From Takakia lepidozioides (lineage: Eukaryota > Streptophyta > Takakiopsida > Takakiales > Takakiaceae): 64,000 nucleotides of DNA. This document shows, piece by piece, positions 44,941 through 56,240 of this stretch (the first letter of the stretch is position 1; each line of letters opens with the position of its first letter). Under the pieces are notes generated by a model. The model had not been told where the DNA came from and did no database searches. It saw only the letters and a list, made by a program, of their open reading frames with translations. The stretch lies in assembly GCA_030704615.1 (NCBI GenBank), contig CM060732.1:15314001-15378000 (forward strand), in the 5' to 3' direction. A program made the translations under genes and the position numbers.

Positions 44941-45311
44941 TGAGGAGTCCGTGGCTCCTGCGCATCATTGATTCCGATTTTCCCAGCTACGACGGGCACC
45001 CATGCAGAAGAATGCGCACTACTATGCTGTTGTGGTGGAACTGCTGCCAGTGGATGTGGGTGGACTCCATCGGAGAGACGTATACTCCTGAAGGAGTGCG
45101 CTCCTCTTCTCCATTGTATGGGGACATTCGCATTGGTGTGGATGACGAAAATGTGAAGCTTTCCATATTCGATGGTGGTATGATTGAAGGGCACGACATT
45201 GTGGTGAACATCAACAGGGGCGGTACAACGGCTGCAATCCAGTTTACATGGAGGAGCCCGATGAGTCATGAGCTAGTTTTCAGAGCAGTCGAAGTCCCAT
45301 TGACAACGTGA
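44941..45311 (+). pseudogene. YDG-family gene, 5' truncated
   Basis: Opens abruptly at GLRSPWLLRIIDSDFP after the AAAAACTATTAT junction. It then runs WNCCQWMWVDSIG, PLYGDIRIGVDDE, IFDGGMIEGHDIVVNINRG and LVFRAVEVPLTT to a TGA at 45309-45311. The open frame drawn from 44847 includes junction sequence that is not part of the gene. It is almost the same as the copies at 11.1 and 30.5 kb. R1 follows directly. Confidence 0.6.
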
Positions 45312-45772
45312 CTTGTATTCAGAAGGCACAGGGCTAAAGATTTGTTTGCACAATCAGCACAGTAGACGTGCTTCAAATGCAATTCATGTGGATCAATAAA
45401 AATCCCATTGTGCCCTCTTTTTGTTCTATTCTGTATCCATCGTTCCCAGAATGCATCATTCCTCATTTCGTTTGGGATTGGGAGTGTGGGTGGATTTTGC
45501 AAATGGCTGGTAGGCTGAAATGGGTCCTCATTCTACAGAGCAGTACCACCCTACCATTCGTGAAACATTGCCTTTCAATTGGTAATTCTAAAAACATTGC
45601 CGAACCTCCTTCATCGGGAGGTCCTTCTCCCCCTATGACCGTGACACCCTCAACCCTATTCCCGCGGACACTCATTTCTGGAAAATAATCCTGCTCGTGT
45701 TTTTTTCGACACTTACAACTCTGCTCATGGCTCATGCCGCTCATGGCTCATGGCTCATGAAATAGCAGCCCC
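45312..45772 (+). repeat. dispersed repeat R1, copy 3
   Basis: A complete R1 beginning at the YDG stop (CTTGTATTCAGAAGGCACAGGG) and ending AAATAGCAGCCCCC. It contains GGATCAATAAAAATCCC, which could serve as the YDG polyadenylation signal, and the antisense zinc-ribbon-like frame at 45320-45502. From 45773 to 45899 nothing is recognised. Confidence 0.7.
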
Positions 45773-45899
45773 CAAATTTCCCCCCTAAAAGAACCTGCAC
45801 AGATGAATATTGGCTGTCCATGAAGGTAGGCGTTTTAGTTTCCCTCTGTGCCATGCAAACTATGGGCAGTAAGGGCCAGGTGGGCCTATAGCCACTCGA

Positions 45900-46178
45900 G
45901 ACGACGAAGTCCATCCCCCCTTCGATGTAAATGCGGCGCCGAATTTCCATCAGGGCGACGGTCTTTGGTGGCAGATTACAAACTATTCCCCGTGGATGAG
46001 AAAGAGGTAGCGGGTCATCCACGGCTGGCGTGATAAACACGTTACACGATGATTGGTGGGTACGTGGGACCCAGTTGCTCCATTATTGTAGCCCGCACTG
46101 CTCTTCCGCTTCTCATCATTTCAAAAATCAAAGGGCTTTGTTGCTGTCTGCAAGGTCATTGTCATCGACAACATTCAG
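45900..46178 (+). pseudogene. YDG 5' part with large internal deletion
   Basis: Carries the YDG upstream flank (GAAGTCCATCCCCCC, then a near-palindrome AAATGCGGCGCCGAATTT at 45930, then CCCCGTGGATGAGAAAGAGG) and the first about 50 codons. These match the reverse complement of 11.95-11.72 kb. At about 46175 it jumps straight into R1. It is an internally deleted YDG-R1 unit, the form expected of a non-autonomous derivative. Confidence 0.6.
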
Positions 46179-46590
46179 AAGGCACATGGCTATAGATTTG
46201 TTTGCACCATCAGCACAAATAGACATGCTTCAAATGCAATTCATGTGGATCAATAAAAACCCCATTGTGCCCTCTTTTTTGTTCTATTCTGTATCCATCG
46301 TTCCCAGAATGCATCATTCCTCATTTCGTTTGGGATTGGGAGTGGGGGTGGATTTTGCAAGTGGCTGGTAGGCTGAAATGGGCCCCCATTGTACAGAGCA
46401 GTACCACCCTACCATTTGCGAAACATTGCCTTTCAATATGTAATTCTAAAAAACATTGCCGAACCTCCTTCATCGGGAGGTCCTTCTCCCCCTATGACCG
46501 TGACACCCTCAACCCTATTCCCGCGGACACATTCCGGAAAATAGTCCTGCTCATGTTTTTTACGATACTTACGACTCTGCTCATGGCTCA
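46179..46590 (+). repeat. dispersed repeat R1, copy 4
   Basis: R1 from ATTCAGAAGGCACATGG to CTGCTCATGGCTCA, where the G1 LTR begins. The rest of R1 beyond the LTR is not recovered because the inserted element is truncated. Small indels break the antisense frame. Confidence 0.75.
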
Positions 46591-47320
46591 TGTCGCGGCC
46601 AATTGCCTTGAGGGCAGGGGGTCGGGTCGCAGAGGGGCTGCCCCTGTGGTGGGGGCGGTGGCAGCAATAGGTACGGGGGGCTGAAGCAACCTTGAGTGCC
46701 CAAAGCACTCGAGGAGGCGGAGGCACTCACTAGGTGGAACCCCGCGCACCGGGTTGCGGTGGGGGTGGCTCCACAAGGGGTGGTGGTAGCTTAGTGGGAC
46801 TTAGTGGGGGTGGCATAGGACTCACCATGGGGGTGGAGACCTTGTGGTGGGAGTCGTGGGGAGTCTTGGGACTCATCACGGTCCAAGGGGACCGTGGTGG
46901 GTGGTGGGCCAAGACTCACCGCGACTCATCACCGGGAATCGAGGGTTTTCGTGGTGGTTCGCCATAAAATGGTGGTGTTGTTTGTGAAACCCCCGCGGAC
47001 AGTCACAGAAGTATATATAGGGGGAGTAGTAACCCCGAGAACGGTGCAAGCCCGTTGGTGTCCAAAAACTAGTGAGTAAGCGTGCAAGCCGGAAAGCGAC
47101 CAAGGTGTGGGGAGCTATTCCGGATTGCCATCGACCAAAGGGAATTTCCACTAGGCTCAAATTGGGAGAGGGTCTAGTGGAGGAGTAAAGGGGGACCGTT
47201 ATACCCCGGTGAACAGCCGAAGCTCCGAGTTGGCCCGATGGCCAGTTTGGGAGTTAGGCGTGCGCATCAAGCGAGTAACTATGACTTGAAGGGGAGCTTA
47301 CCGAAGTGAGGTGCATGACA
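46591..47320 (+). mobile_element. gypsy G1 5' LTR (copy E)
   Basis: A 730-base LTR, TGTCGCGGCC...GTGCATGACA, inserted in R1 and followed at once by the PBS and gag. It has a long C/G-rich U3 with a CTTGAGTGCC/GCACTCGAG inverted repeat. It drives the longest G1 copy. No 3' LTR is found; the element ends inside pol or just after it at about 51650. Confidence 0.9.
47012..47019 (+). promoter_or_regulatory. TATA box of the G1 LTR
   Basis: TATATATA in GAAGTATATATAGGGG, the only strong TATA element in the LTR and kept in all five LTR copies. It is a likely core promoter, with transcription starting about 25-35 bases downstream (inference). Confidence 0.6.
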
Positions 47321-47322
47321 CT

Positions 47323-47334
47323 TGGTATCAGAGC
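47323..47334 (+). promoter_or_regulatory. primer-binding site, gypsy G1 copy E
   Basis: TGGTATCAGAGC starts two bases after the LTR. This is the plant initiator-Met tRNA site that primes minus-strand DNA synthesis, the same as at 6917-6928. Confidence 0.9.
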
Positions 47335-47375
47335 TTAGAGTTTAGTACGTGATCGTCCTTGGGATCAGCCTCATC

Positions 47376-50300
47376 ATGGGGTCGGGCAAGCCAAAACGAA
47401 AGCGGAACGGCCCAAAAGATGATGATCCTGGTGAGCCCGATGGGAGTGACGTGTCACCAAAGTGGCCATTAGAGGAAGCGATGCATGCCTTTGGAAGCGA
47501 GGCCGCTCAAGGACGGGAGGAATCTGAGGAGTCGGGGCCCGAGGAATCCCTGAGAGTTCCGACAGACCAACAGATGCCTCCCATGCCAGCAGCCTTTTGG
47601 GAAGGGTTGTTGGCGCAGTTTGGTGGGACGTTGAAAGACGTGTTAAAGGCGACTAATGCCACTTCCACTAACGCAAAGTTTAAGGTGAAGCCTAAGGAAC
47701 CCAACACCTTCGAGGGCGTCCGAAATCGGAAGGCACTCAATACCTGGCTCTTGGAGCTAGAGCAGTACTTCCGGGCGGCCAAGTTGGATGACGAGGATCG
47801 GGTGGAAGTGGCTCCCACCTATTTGAGGGGCTATGCTCAACAATGGTGGCAAAAACGCCTTCACGACCGAGGTCCAAACCCGGAGACCTTGAACTTGACT
47901 GGGTTCAAGGAACACATGAAGAGACAGTTTGTGCCCCTCAATGCGTCCTGGCTCGCCCGGGACAAGATGAGGAATTTGAAGCAAACGGATGACATTCGGG
48001 GATCTGTTCAGGCTTTCAATGTGCTGTTGCTCGAAGTCGCAGACATGGCAGAACCAAAAATGGTCTTCAACTTTGTGACGGGACTGGCCCCATGGGCCAG
48101 ACGGAAGTTGGAGGAGAAGCCACATAAGACTTTGAACGAGGCAATTGAAAAGGCTGAATGTTTCTCGGATGTCCCTAGGGGCAAAAGACAAGGCCGTACG
48201 GAGCTGAACCACAAGAAGGTCCGGCGGGAAGGTGACTCCTTCCGACCGGAAAGGAAGTGGGATAGGCCATGCGGCGACACTGGCACATGGAAATCGAAGG
48301 GAGGGCCCTCACACGTCAAGACGACACCCGGTGCCCCAAAAAGGAAACCAGGTGCGGCGGCTTATGGCGGACAGAAGACGACCTTCGATGGAGTGTGCTT
48401 TAATTGCGGGGAGCCCGGGCACATGGCCAAGAAGTGTACGAATCCCCGACAATTGAACATGACTCGGGCAACCACGGAGTTATCCGAAGCCTCCATCAGC
48501 CACTTGGTGGAGGCGGTGGTCGCAAAGACTTGCAAGGTAGGCAACTACTCTTGTGAGTTGTATCAGGAAACTGGCGCCTTGCGTAAAGGGAGTCAGTTAA
48601 TGTTTGTGAGTGGGATAATCTCCGGAACTAACGTATCGTTGTTGGTGGACACAGGAGCGTCGCACTCCTTCATGACACCGACAACGGCACGGAAGCTAGG
48701 ACTCCCAACAAGTGATGTGAGGGCCTCGATTGAGGTGCGTTCTGCTAAAGGAGAACCACAATTGGCGACGAGGTTGGCGTTCGATGTTCCTCTTCAGTTC
48801 GGGAGTTGGGAGGGACGTGAGAACTTCACCATTTGCGAGATCGATGGAGTGGATCTCATTTTGGGGATGACATTTTTGAGCAGATCCGGAGCGGTCATAG
48901 ATGGCCGCAAAAGAGTAGTCACGCTACCGTGTGGGAATGGTGGCGAAGTTTTACGAGTGTCGGAAACGCCCAAACCCGTGGGAGGGCGAATAAACCTTCT
49001 ATCAACAAGGGAGTGGGCCGTGGAGGAGCCACACGAGCCCCAGTTTTTGCTTTACGTAAGACAAGTGAAGGAAAAAGGCGATGGGGAGCCGAGCCCAGAT
49101 TGGATCAAGGGGATTTTGGACAAATATCAGGATGTGATGCCGGAGGATTTACCAAGCGGCTTGCCACCGCGAAGAGGAGTTGACCACAAGATTGAGGTGA
49201 TACCGGGATCGGAGCCGCCTGCCAAGGCGCCCTACCGGTTGAGCCACAGAGAGTTGGTCGAGCTGAAGACTCAGCTCAAGGATCTAATGTCAAAGGGGTA
49301 CATCCGGCCGAGTAAGTCACCTTACGGAGCCCCGGTGCTATTCGCAGACAAGAAGGATGGGACGCTACGGATGTGTGTCGATTACAGGGCTCTGAATAAG
49401 GTGACTATCAGAAACCGATACCCTTTGCCAAGGATCGATGACCTCTTCGATCGGTTGGCAAGAGCGAAGTATTTCAGCCGGATCGATTTGCGCTCCGGAT
49501 ATCATCAAATTCGAGTGGCGGAAGGAGATGAGGAGAAGACCGCTTGCAGGACAAGGTATGGTTCCTATGAGTTCTTGGTGATGCCCTTTGGGCTCACCAA
49601 TGCACCCGCAACCTTTAGCACGCTAATGAACAGCCTTTTCCAGGAGTGGTGGGACGACTTTGTGATCGTGTACATCGACGACATCTTGGTGTACTCGAAA
49701 ACAAAGGAAGAGCACCTAGAGCACCTCAAAAGGGTGTTCCAGAAATTACGGGAAGGGAAGCTGTATGCCAAAACTTCAAAGTGCGAATTCGGGGTCACAA
49801 AAGTGGAGTTCTTGGGGCATGTGATTACACAGGATGGGATCAAAATGGATGACAGAAAAGTGAGAGCAATCTTGGCTTGGGAGCCTCCGACTTCGATCCC
49901 AGGAGTGCGATCCTTCTTAGGACTCGCCTCCTAAGTATGTGAGAAATTTTGCCAAGATCGCGGGGCCGCTGTCAGACCTCCTGTGTAAATCCAAAGTCTG
50001 GGTATGGAACACCTTTGGTGGCCAAGCTTTTGCCGAGTTGAAGCAGCGGATGGCGGAAGCTCCAGTCCTGAAAATCCCGGAGTTCGACCGCCCATTTGAG
50101 ATTCATACGGATGCGTCGGACTTCGCGATTGGAGGTGTACTCATGCAGGAGGGATGTCCAGTGGCTTACGAAAGTAAGAAACTGAATGAAGTGGAGCGGC
50201 GGTGGCCAACGCACGAGAAATAAATGAAGGCGGTGGTGCATTGCCTTGAGCTTTGGCGCCACTATATTGGCTCCAACCCGGTGAAGGTATTCACGGACAA

Positions 50301-51641
50301 TGTCACGGTGAAGTATTTTGCCACGCAGCCTAAGTTGTCTCCAAAACAAATTTACACTTTGGCACTGTTCGACGTGGATATCCAGTACAAACCGGGACGG
50401 GACAATGTGGTGGCCGTGCTTTAAGTAGGAAGCAGCAGCTCATGATGGTGTACAGGGGCGAGACGGCGCTCCAAAGGAAGATTCGGAAGGCTTACCGGAA
50501 GGATGAGATGGCGAAGTCCGTGACGCGGGACTTGAGGATGGGGGTTAAATCGCAGTTCCACTTGCAAAATGGACTGCTCCGGTATAAGCAAAAACGTCTC
50601 TATGTGCCGATGGGAGGGATCAGAGATAGTCTCTTGAGAGAATGTCATGATGGCCCGCTTGCGGGCCACGGCGGAGCCAAGCGCACCGCGGCACTCCTGA
50701 AGAAAGAGTATTTCTAGCCCAAACTGAGGGAGGAGGCCGAGGAGTATGTCAAGACATGCACCACATGCCAACAAAACCGGAGCGAGTACAAAAAGCAAGC
50801 AGGGCTGTTACAACCCTTGCCGATTCCAGAGGGGTCTTGGGAAAGTGTCTCGATGGACTTCATGACTGCTATGCCGCTGTCAAAAGGATTCGACGCAATC
50901 ATGGTGGTGGTGGATTGGTTCAGTAAAATGGGTCATTTCATCCCCACCAAGGAGACGGCAACGGCGCAGGAGACGGGGCGACTTTACTTCGTCCACGTCT
51001 TCAAGCATCATGGACTCCCGAAGGATATTGTCTCGGACCGCGATCCAAAGTTTACTAGTAAATTTTGGAGGGTACTTTGGAAGAAAATGGGGACGAGGCT
51101 CAAAATGAGCACCGCCTTCCGACCTACGACGGACAGCGAAACGGAAAGGGTGAATTTCGTGGTGAAGCAGATCTTGCGGAATTACGTGTCGGCAGACCAA
51201 TCGGACTGGGTGGAGCACTTGGATGCGGTAGAGTTCTGTTATAATAACACAGAACATTCCGCAACATGAGTTTCCCCTTTCGTATTGGTCTATGGAAAAG
51301 CACCTCTGGTGCCGACAAGTTGGGCAGCCCAAGACGTTGAGGAACCGGCAGTAGCGGCAGTGCTGGAAGAACGCGAGCGTTTGTTGAAGCTCGCAAAATA
51401 CAACATTGCCAAAGCTAGGAAACGGTGTGAACGGCAGGCGAATCGGAAGCGGAGGGAGGTTAAGTTTGAGGCAGGCACGGAGGTCTGGTTGAACATCAAA
51501 AAATTTCGACTACCTCCGGAAGTGAGTCCGAAGTTCGTACCTCCATATGCGGGACCCACTGTGGCGATGATCTTGATGCACATAGCTCCCGCCATCTTCA
51601 CAAGATGGTGTATCCCAACTACCGCAAATTTCTTCCTATGA
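47376..51641 (+). pseudogene. gypsy G1 gag-pol polyprotein (copy E), decayed
   Basis: ATG 47376 ([10 protein letters not shown]). One frame to 49934 holds gag (QQWWQKRL), the zinc knuckle [14 protein letters not shown], protease DTGASHSFM, and RT ([54 protein letters not shown] with both catalytic Asp). After a break at 49932: RNase H (IHTDASDFAIGG, then a stop at 50221, then VFTDNVTVKYF), a one-base loss near 50413, the integrase zinc region, a TAG at 50715, the integrase core (SMDFMTAMPLS, SDRDPKFTS, ETERVN), a TGA near 51267, and a C-terminal part to about 51641. At least five breaks. Chromovirus-like by layout, but no chromodomain was seen. Confidence 0.85.
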
Positions 51642-51674
51642 GCCATCAATGGAGAAGAAGAGAGAAACACCTAT

Positions 51675-53935
51675 TTGATGGCAAAGAGGAAGTACGTCCC
51701 CCCCCCTATGACACCGTCCGGGCAGTTTTGGGAGGACCGATGGAAGGAGGCCCATGCGGGCACGGACGGTGAAGTGAACGTGCCCGGCATGAAACGACTT
51801 TCAATCTTCTACGAGCTGCCATATTGGGCGGTACATATTCCACAAAAACACCGTCAATATCTCTATGCATGTATGTGATATTGCACATTTGGTATGCGTT
51901 GCATTGTCACTTTCACGTAAAATTTTTTTGTAAGTCTTTGTGGGTGGGGATATATGTAGGACCTGAAGATTCGCCATCTTCTAGATCCCATGCATATTGA
52001 GAAGAATGTCTGCTTGTCCCTTTTTTGGGTTCTTCATGGCACGTCGGCAAAGAAGGGAGTGGCTGCAAAAGGAGATTCTCTCGGTGTTAGAAAGGAGCTT
52101 GAGGAGCAGGGTCGCATGCGCCATCTATGGGCCGAACAAAATGGTGTGGACCCAAAGGGTGTTGTACGATGGAAGTATAGGCGCGCACCTTGGCAATGGA
52201 CAAAGGAGGAATACAAGAAAGTGATAGCCACCATAAGTGTTGTCCGAACACCAACTGGTTATGGGTCATCCCTCCGTACGAAGTTCAGCGAAGAAGACGG
52301 GGTCCATGGTTTGAAGTCTCATGACTACCACAATCTATTGCAAGACATCTTGCCCATTGCAGTACGTGGGACATTGACTCCCGAGGTTCGTGAGACAATC
52401 TATAGATTGGGAGGCTTGTTCCGGTGGATTTGCTCCAAAGAGTTGGAAGAAGCAGATTTTCCACGCATGAAGAAGGAGGCGGCGGAGGTAATGTGTATGT
52501 TGGAGATGCACCTTCCTCCCTCTTTCTTTGACATCCAAGTGCACTTGGTAGTGCACTTAGTGGAAGAGGCTTTGATTGCCGGCCCCGTTCATTCTCGGTG
52601 GATGTACTTCCTTGAGCGTTACATAAAAACTTTGAAAGGATTTGTAAGACAAATGGCGCACCTGGAGGGTAGCATGGCGGAGGGGTATACGTTGCAAGAA
52701 GCTATATTCTATTGCATGGAGTACATGGCAAGGGTGGATGAGGAAGCCTCTCGGATGTAAAAGGAAGAGGGATGCACGAACCAAGGACATCGTTTTGCCC
52801 AAAAAATCGAAGAGGGTAAAATTGCCGACCTTGGTGATTGAGCAAGCGCATGACTTCATACTGAAGAACACCCCATCCATACATGAGTGGGAGGCAAGAT
52901 ACAATAATCTTGTTCAGCAACGAGAGGAGGAGATGCTTGCATGGAGGCGGAACCATCCAAGGCCGGTTACTAGACGCCCACGACGAGGAGTGGGCCGCCG
53001 GAATGTTCCTTCACAAAATTTGCCCATGGAATTGCAGCCTCTAAGTTCATTCCAACAGTGGCTTCGGACTTCAGTTTATGACGTCGTTGCTCAAAGAGAG
53101 GTGGTTTCAGATTTGGTGCAAGACATTGCAAGGGGCCACTCTCAATTCGCGACCTCATACAAGGCGGTTTGGGTTCACGGTCGTCATTTCTGCATTCGTG
53201 CTCTTGACATGAAGCACAAAACAACCTTTGATTATGGCTTGTGTGCCACATATTGGCAAGACTCCGTGTGGGGCAAGGGAGATACACGACATGCTATGAG
53301 CAAACTTGAGTACATTGGAGAGCTTGAGAGCATACTCCAACTTCAGTATATACAAGGTACCGGCCTCTTCTCTTCAAGGGAAGGTGGTTCCAGCCACATC
53401 TTGTGGGGCCCTCCGCAACACTAGTGCAAGATGATTGTGGTTTCATGCGCGTCAATGCAGATAGGCTCAACCCTACTCATCGTCCCTCCGATGAGCCTTT
53501 TTCACGGCCTTCAGACATGGAGCAAGTTTTATTCTCCAATGACAAAACAAGAGGGGGGAATTGGAAGGTGGTTGTGCATGCTCGAAGAGGAAGACGTATC
53601 TATCATGGTCTCGGATCTCCATGGGGAGAGGCAATTGCGGTGGACGGAGAGACTGGTCATAATGATGCTGATGATGGAGGTTGGGTAGAGGGGACGCCCC
53701 GGACAATGCATCCTGGACCCTATATGATGAAGCTCTAGAAGATACGGATGTTGGACAAGGAGACGAAGACACGGCCATTGACAACGAGGTGGAGGATGAT
53801 TCGGAGGTGCCTTTTGAGGGCCGGACCATTTATGACGATGACTCCGATGACCAAGAAGACTTGCAGCTTGATGAGGTGAAGAGGCTCCGGATGATGATGT
53901 TCAAGTTGATTAGACACAAAATCAAAGCTACATAA
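51675..53935 (+). pseudogene. CACTA-2: TNP2 transposase, 3' half
   Basis: Starts just before the YELPYW motif, so the catalytic N-terminal half is missing, replaced by the gypsy copy E end. An intron (to about 51960, ending ATATGTAG) leads to DLKIRHLLDPMHIEKNVC, a typical TNP2 motif, then a DUF4218-like region (LPPSFFDIQVHLVVHLVEE, SRWMYFLERYIKTLKGF). After a frame change near 52735 come KRKRDARTKD, a DUF4216-like segment (EYIGELESILQLQYIQ), another change near 53400, and an acidic tail (DDDSDDQEDLQLDEVKRL) to 53935. Its 3' terminus lies at 54838. Confidence 0.85.
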
Positions 53936-54838
53936 CAATTCTTGCACCGAACTGGACCCATCCCTTCGATTGATTGTACATGTACATGCATATTGTACTT
54001 TATTTCTATGATTCATCAAATATGACTGTGGCTGGTAGTCTTTCAAGAAAGAAGGCAGAGGCAATGAATATGTTGGAGCAACACATACAGATGTGGTATC
54101 AAGAGAATTATCAAAATGAATGTCACAATCTACAAGAAAGTCCACAACAACAAGCTAAACCATAAAGAAAAACAAACACCCTACCCCAGTACCATATGAA
54201 AAAAAAAAAAAAAAAAAAAAAAAAACTAAGAACCCCCAAAGGCCCTAAACCTAAACCTAGAAAGCCCTGCCGTCGCTGCCTACGACCCCCACGCGTCGCC
54301 CCTTGCGACGCGGTTTTTAGGCCGGGGGTCGCAAATAGCGACGGCCAACCGTCGTCATCTGTGACCTGTTTTTTTGAATGGATTTATGAGGCCTGGGGTC
54401 GCACACGGCGACGGCCAGCCGTCGCAAACTGTGACCCGTTTTTATTTTTTGCAAGAATAGGGTAGCCGGGCAGTTTGCGACGCCCGGCCGTCGCAGGGGC
54501 CTTTTGCCCTCCATGCCACCATGCGATGGCCTGGCGTCGCAAGAAAGGGCTACGATGAAAGAAATGACAAGAAATGGTTTTTTTTTTTCCGGCGTGCGAC
54601 GAGAAAGGGCTGCCTTCTACCCTTCGCTGGGGGCAACGCTTGGGCGTCGCACGGAAGGGCTGTCATTTGCCCTTCATCACTCCGTGCGACGGCCAGGTGG
54701 CGACCCGCGGGGTTTTGCTGCGACGGCCCGGCGTCGCAAACACGCTCCGCGGGGTTGGCGTCACACGCTCGGCGCCGCGCGGGGCATGGGGGCGCGGCTG
54801 GCGTCGCAAACCCCCCCCCCCCCCCATTTGCTGTAGTG
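53936..54838 (+). mobile_element. CACTA-2 3' subterminal repeats and terminus
   Basis: After a 27-base A run (about 54199-54225), short GTCGCA/GCGACGGCC words repeat many times in both orientations (for example GCGACGGCCAGCCGTCGC near 54400), a layout usual for CACTA subterminal regions where transposase binds. The end is TGTAGTG at 54832-54838, the complement of CACTACA, preceded by a run of about 15 C and TTTGC. A 3-base target duplication cannot be checked because the 5' end is missing. Frames here are repeat artefacts. Confidence 0.75.
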
Positions 54839-54904
54839 TCGGCACAGCGCAAACACACGATTAATCCAATTTACCTCTCCCACTTTTCTAAGCTAGCATG
54901 CATT

Positions 54905-55402
54905 CTACACACTAGCCAACCAGACCTCCGTGCCTGCCTCAAACTTAACTTCCGTCCGCTTCCGATTTGCCTGCCGTTCATACCATTTTCTAGCTTTGGC
55001 AATGTTGTACTTTGCGAGCTCCAACAAACGCTCGCATTCTTCCAGCACCGTTGCTGCTGCCGGTTCCTCAACATCCTGGGCGGCCCAACCTGTCGGCACC
55101 AAAGGTGCTTTTCCATAGACCAATACGAAAGTGGAAACTCCCGTTGCGGAGTGTTTCGTGTTATTATAACAAAACTCTGCTGCATCCAAGTGCTCCACCC
55201 AGTCTGATTGGTCTGCCGACACAGAATTCCGCAAGATCTGCTTCACCACGGAATTCACTCTTTCCGTTTGGCCGTCCGTCGTAGGTCGGAAGGCGGTGCT
55301 CATCTTGAGCCTCATCCCCATTTTCTTCCAAAGTGCTCTCCAAAATTTACTTGTAAGCTTTGGATCGCGGTCCGAGACAATATCCTTCGGGAGTCCATGA
55401 TG
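54905..55402 (-). pseudogene. gypsy G1 integrase fragment
   Basis: Minus strand: HGLPKDIVSDRDPKLTSKFW, FRPTTDGQTERVN (second Asp and Glu of the DDE core), VEHLDAAEFCYNNT, then a C-terminal stretch to EAGTEVWL. One frame, no stop. It keeps GQTERVN where copy E has a changed residue. It lies head to head with a plus-strand G1 fragment. Confidence 0.8.
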
Positions 55403-55403
55403 C

Positions 55404-56024
55404 TGCCTAAGTTGTCCCCAAAACAACTTAGGTGGCAAGACACTTTGGCAATGTTCGATGTGGATATCCAGTACAAACCGGGACGGGACAATGTGGTGGC
55501 CGATGCTTTAAGTAGAAAGCAGCAGCTCATGTTGGTGTACAAGGGCGAGACGGCGCTCCAAAGGAAGATCCGGAAGGCTTACCGGAAGGATGAGATGGCG
55601 AAGTCCGTGATGCAGGACTTGAGGATGGGAGTTAAATCACAGTTCCACTTGCACAATGGACTGCTCCGGTACAAGCAAAAGCGCCTCTATGTGCCGAAGG
55701 GAGGGATCAAAGATAGTCTCTTGAGAGAATGCCACGATGGCCCGCTTGCGGGCCACGGCGAGTATGTCAAGACATGCACCACATGCCAACAAAACCGGAG
55801 CGAGTACAAAAAGCAAGCGGGGCTGTTACAACCCTTGCCGATTCCAAAGGGGTCTTGGGAAAGTGTCTCGATGGATTTCATGACTGTTAATGCCGCTGTC
55901 AAAAGGATTCGATGCAATCATGGTGGTGGTGGATAGGTTCAGTAAAATGGGCCATTTCATTCCCACCAAAGAGACGGCAACGGCGCAGGAGACGAGGCGA
56001 CTTTACTTCGCCCACGTCTTCGTG
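55404..56024 (+). pseudogene. gypsy G1 RNase H end and integrase start, with internal deletion
   Basis: Plus strand from PKLSPKQLRWQDTLAMF through VADALSRKQQ, LLRECHDGPLAGHG, CTTCQQNRSEYKKQ and GSWESVSMDFM, to RLYFAHVF. Compared with copy E, 60 bases between GGCCACGGCG and GAGTATGTC are missing, with a shared GAG at the joint. A frameshift near 55890 follows. Confidence 0.8.
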
Positions 56025-56083
56025 GCAAAATACTTCACCGTGACATTGTCCGTGAACACCTTCACCGGGTTGGAACCAACATA
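56025..56083 (-). pseudogene. gypsy G1 RNase H scrap, inverted
   Basis: 59 bases reading on the minus strand as GSNPVKVFTDNVTVKYFAT, the RNase H segment found at 50270-50325 in copy E. It is fused directly to the integrase fragment on its left. Confidence 0.75.
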
Positions 56084-56089
56084 GGAAGT

Positions 56090-56240
56090 TTACTATTTCA
56101 TGAGCAGAAACTATGAGCCATGAGCCATGAGCCGCATGAGCCGCATGAGCGGTGAGACGAAGTCTAAGACACGCGGATTTCATGAGCGGACTCCTCCAAA
56201 TGGGAAATGCGGCAGATTAAACAAGTATTAAAATAATAGT
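56090..56240. repeat. R1-type CATGAGC repeats and a half palindrome
   Basis: CTATGAGCCATGAGCCATGAGC... resembles the CTCATGG end of R1 in reverse, followed by GGGAAATGCGGCAG, half of the GC-centred palindrome. It marks the left side of the duplicated segment. Confidence 0.45.

Noticed and set aside
54504-54864. Arg/Ala-rich frames over the CACTA-2 end
   Set aside because: Derived from GC-rich subterminal repeats, present in five frames at once.
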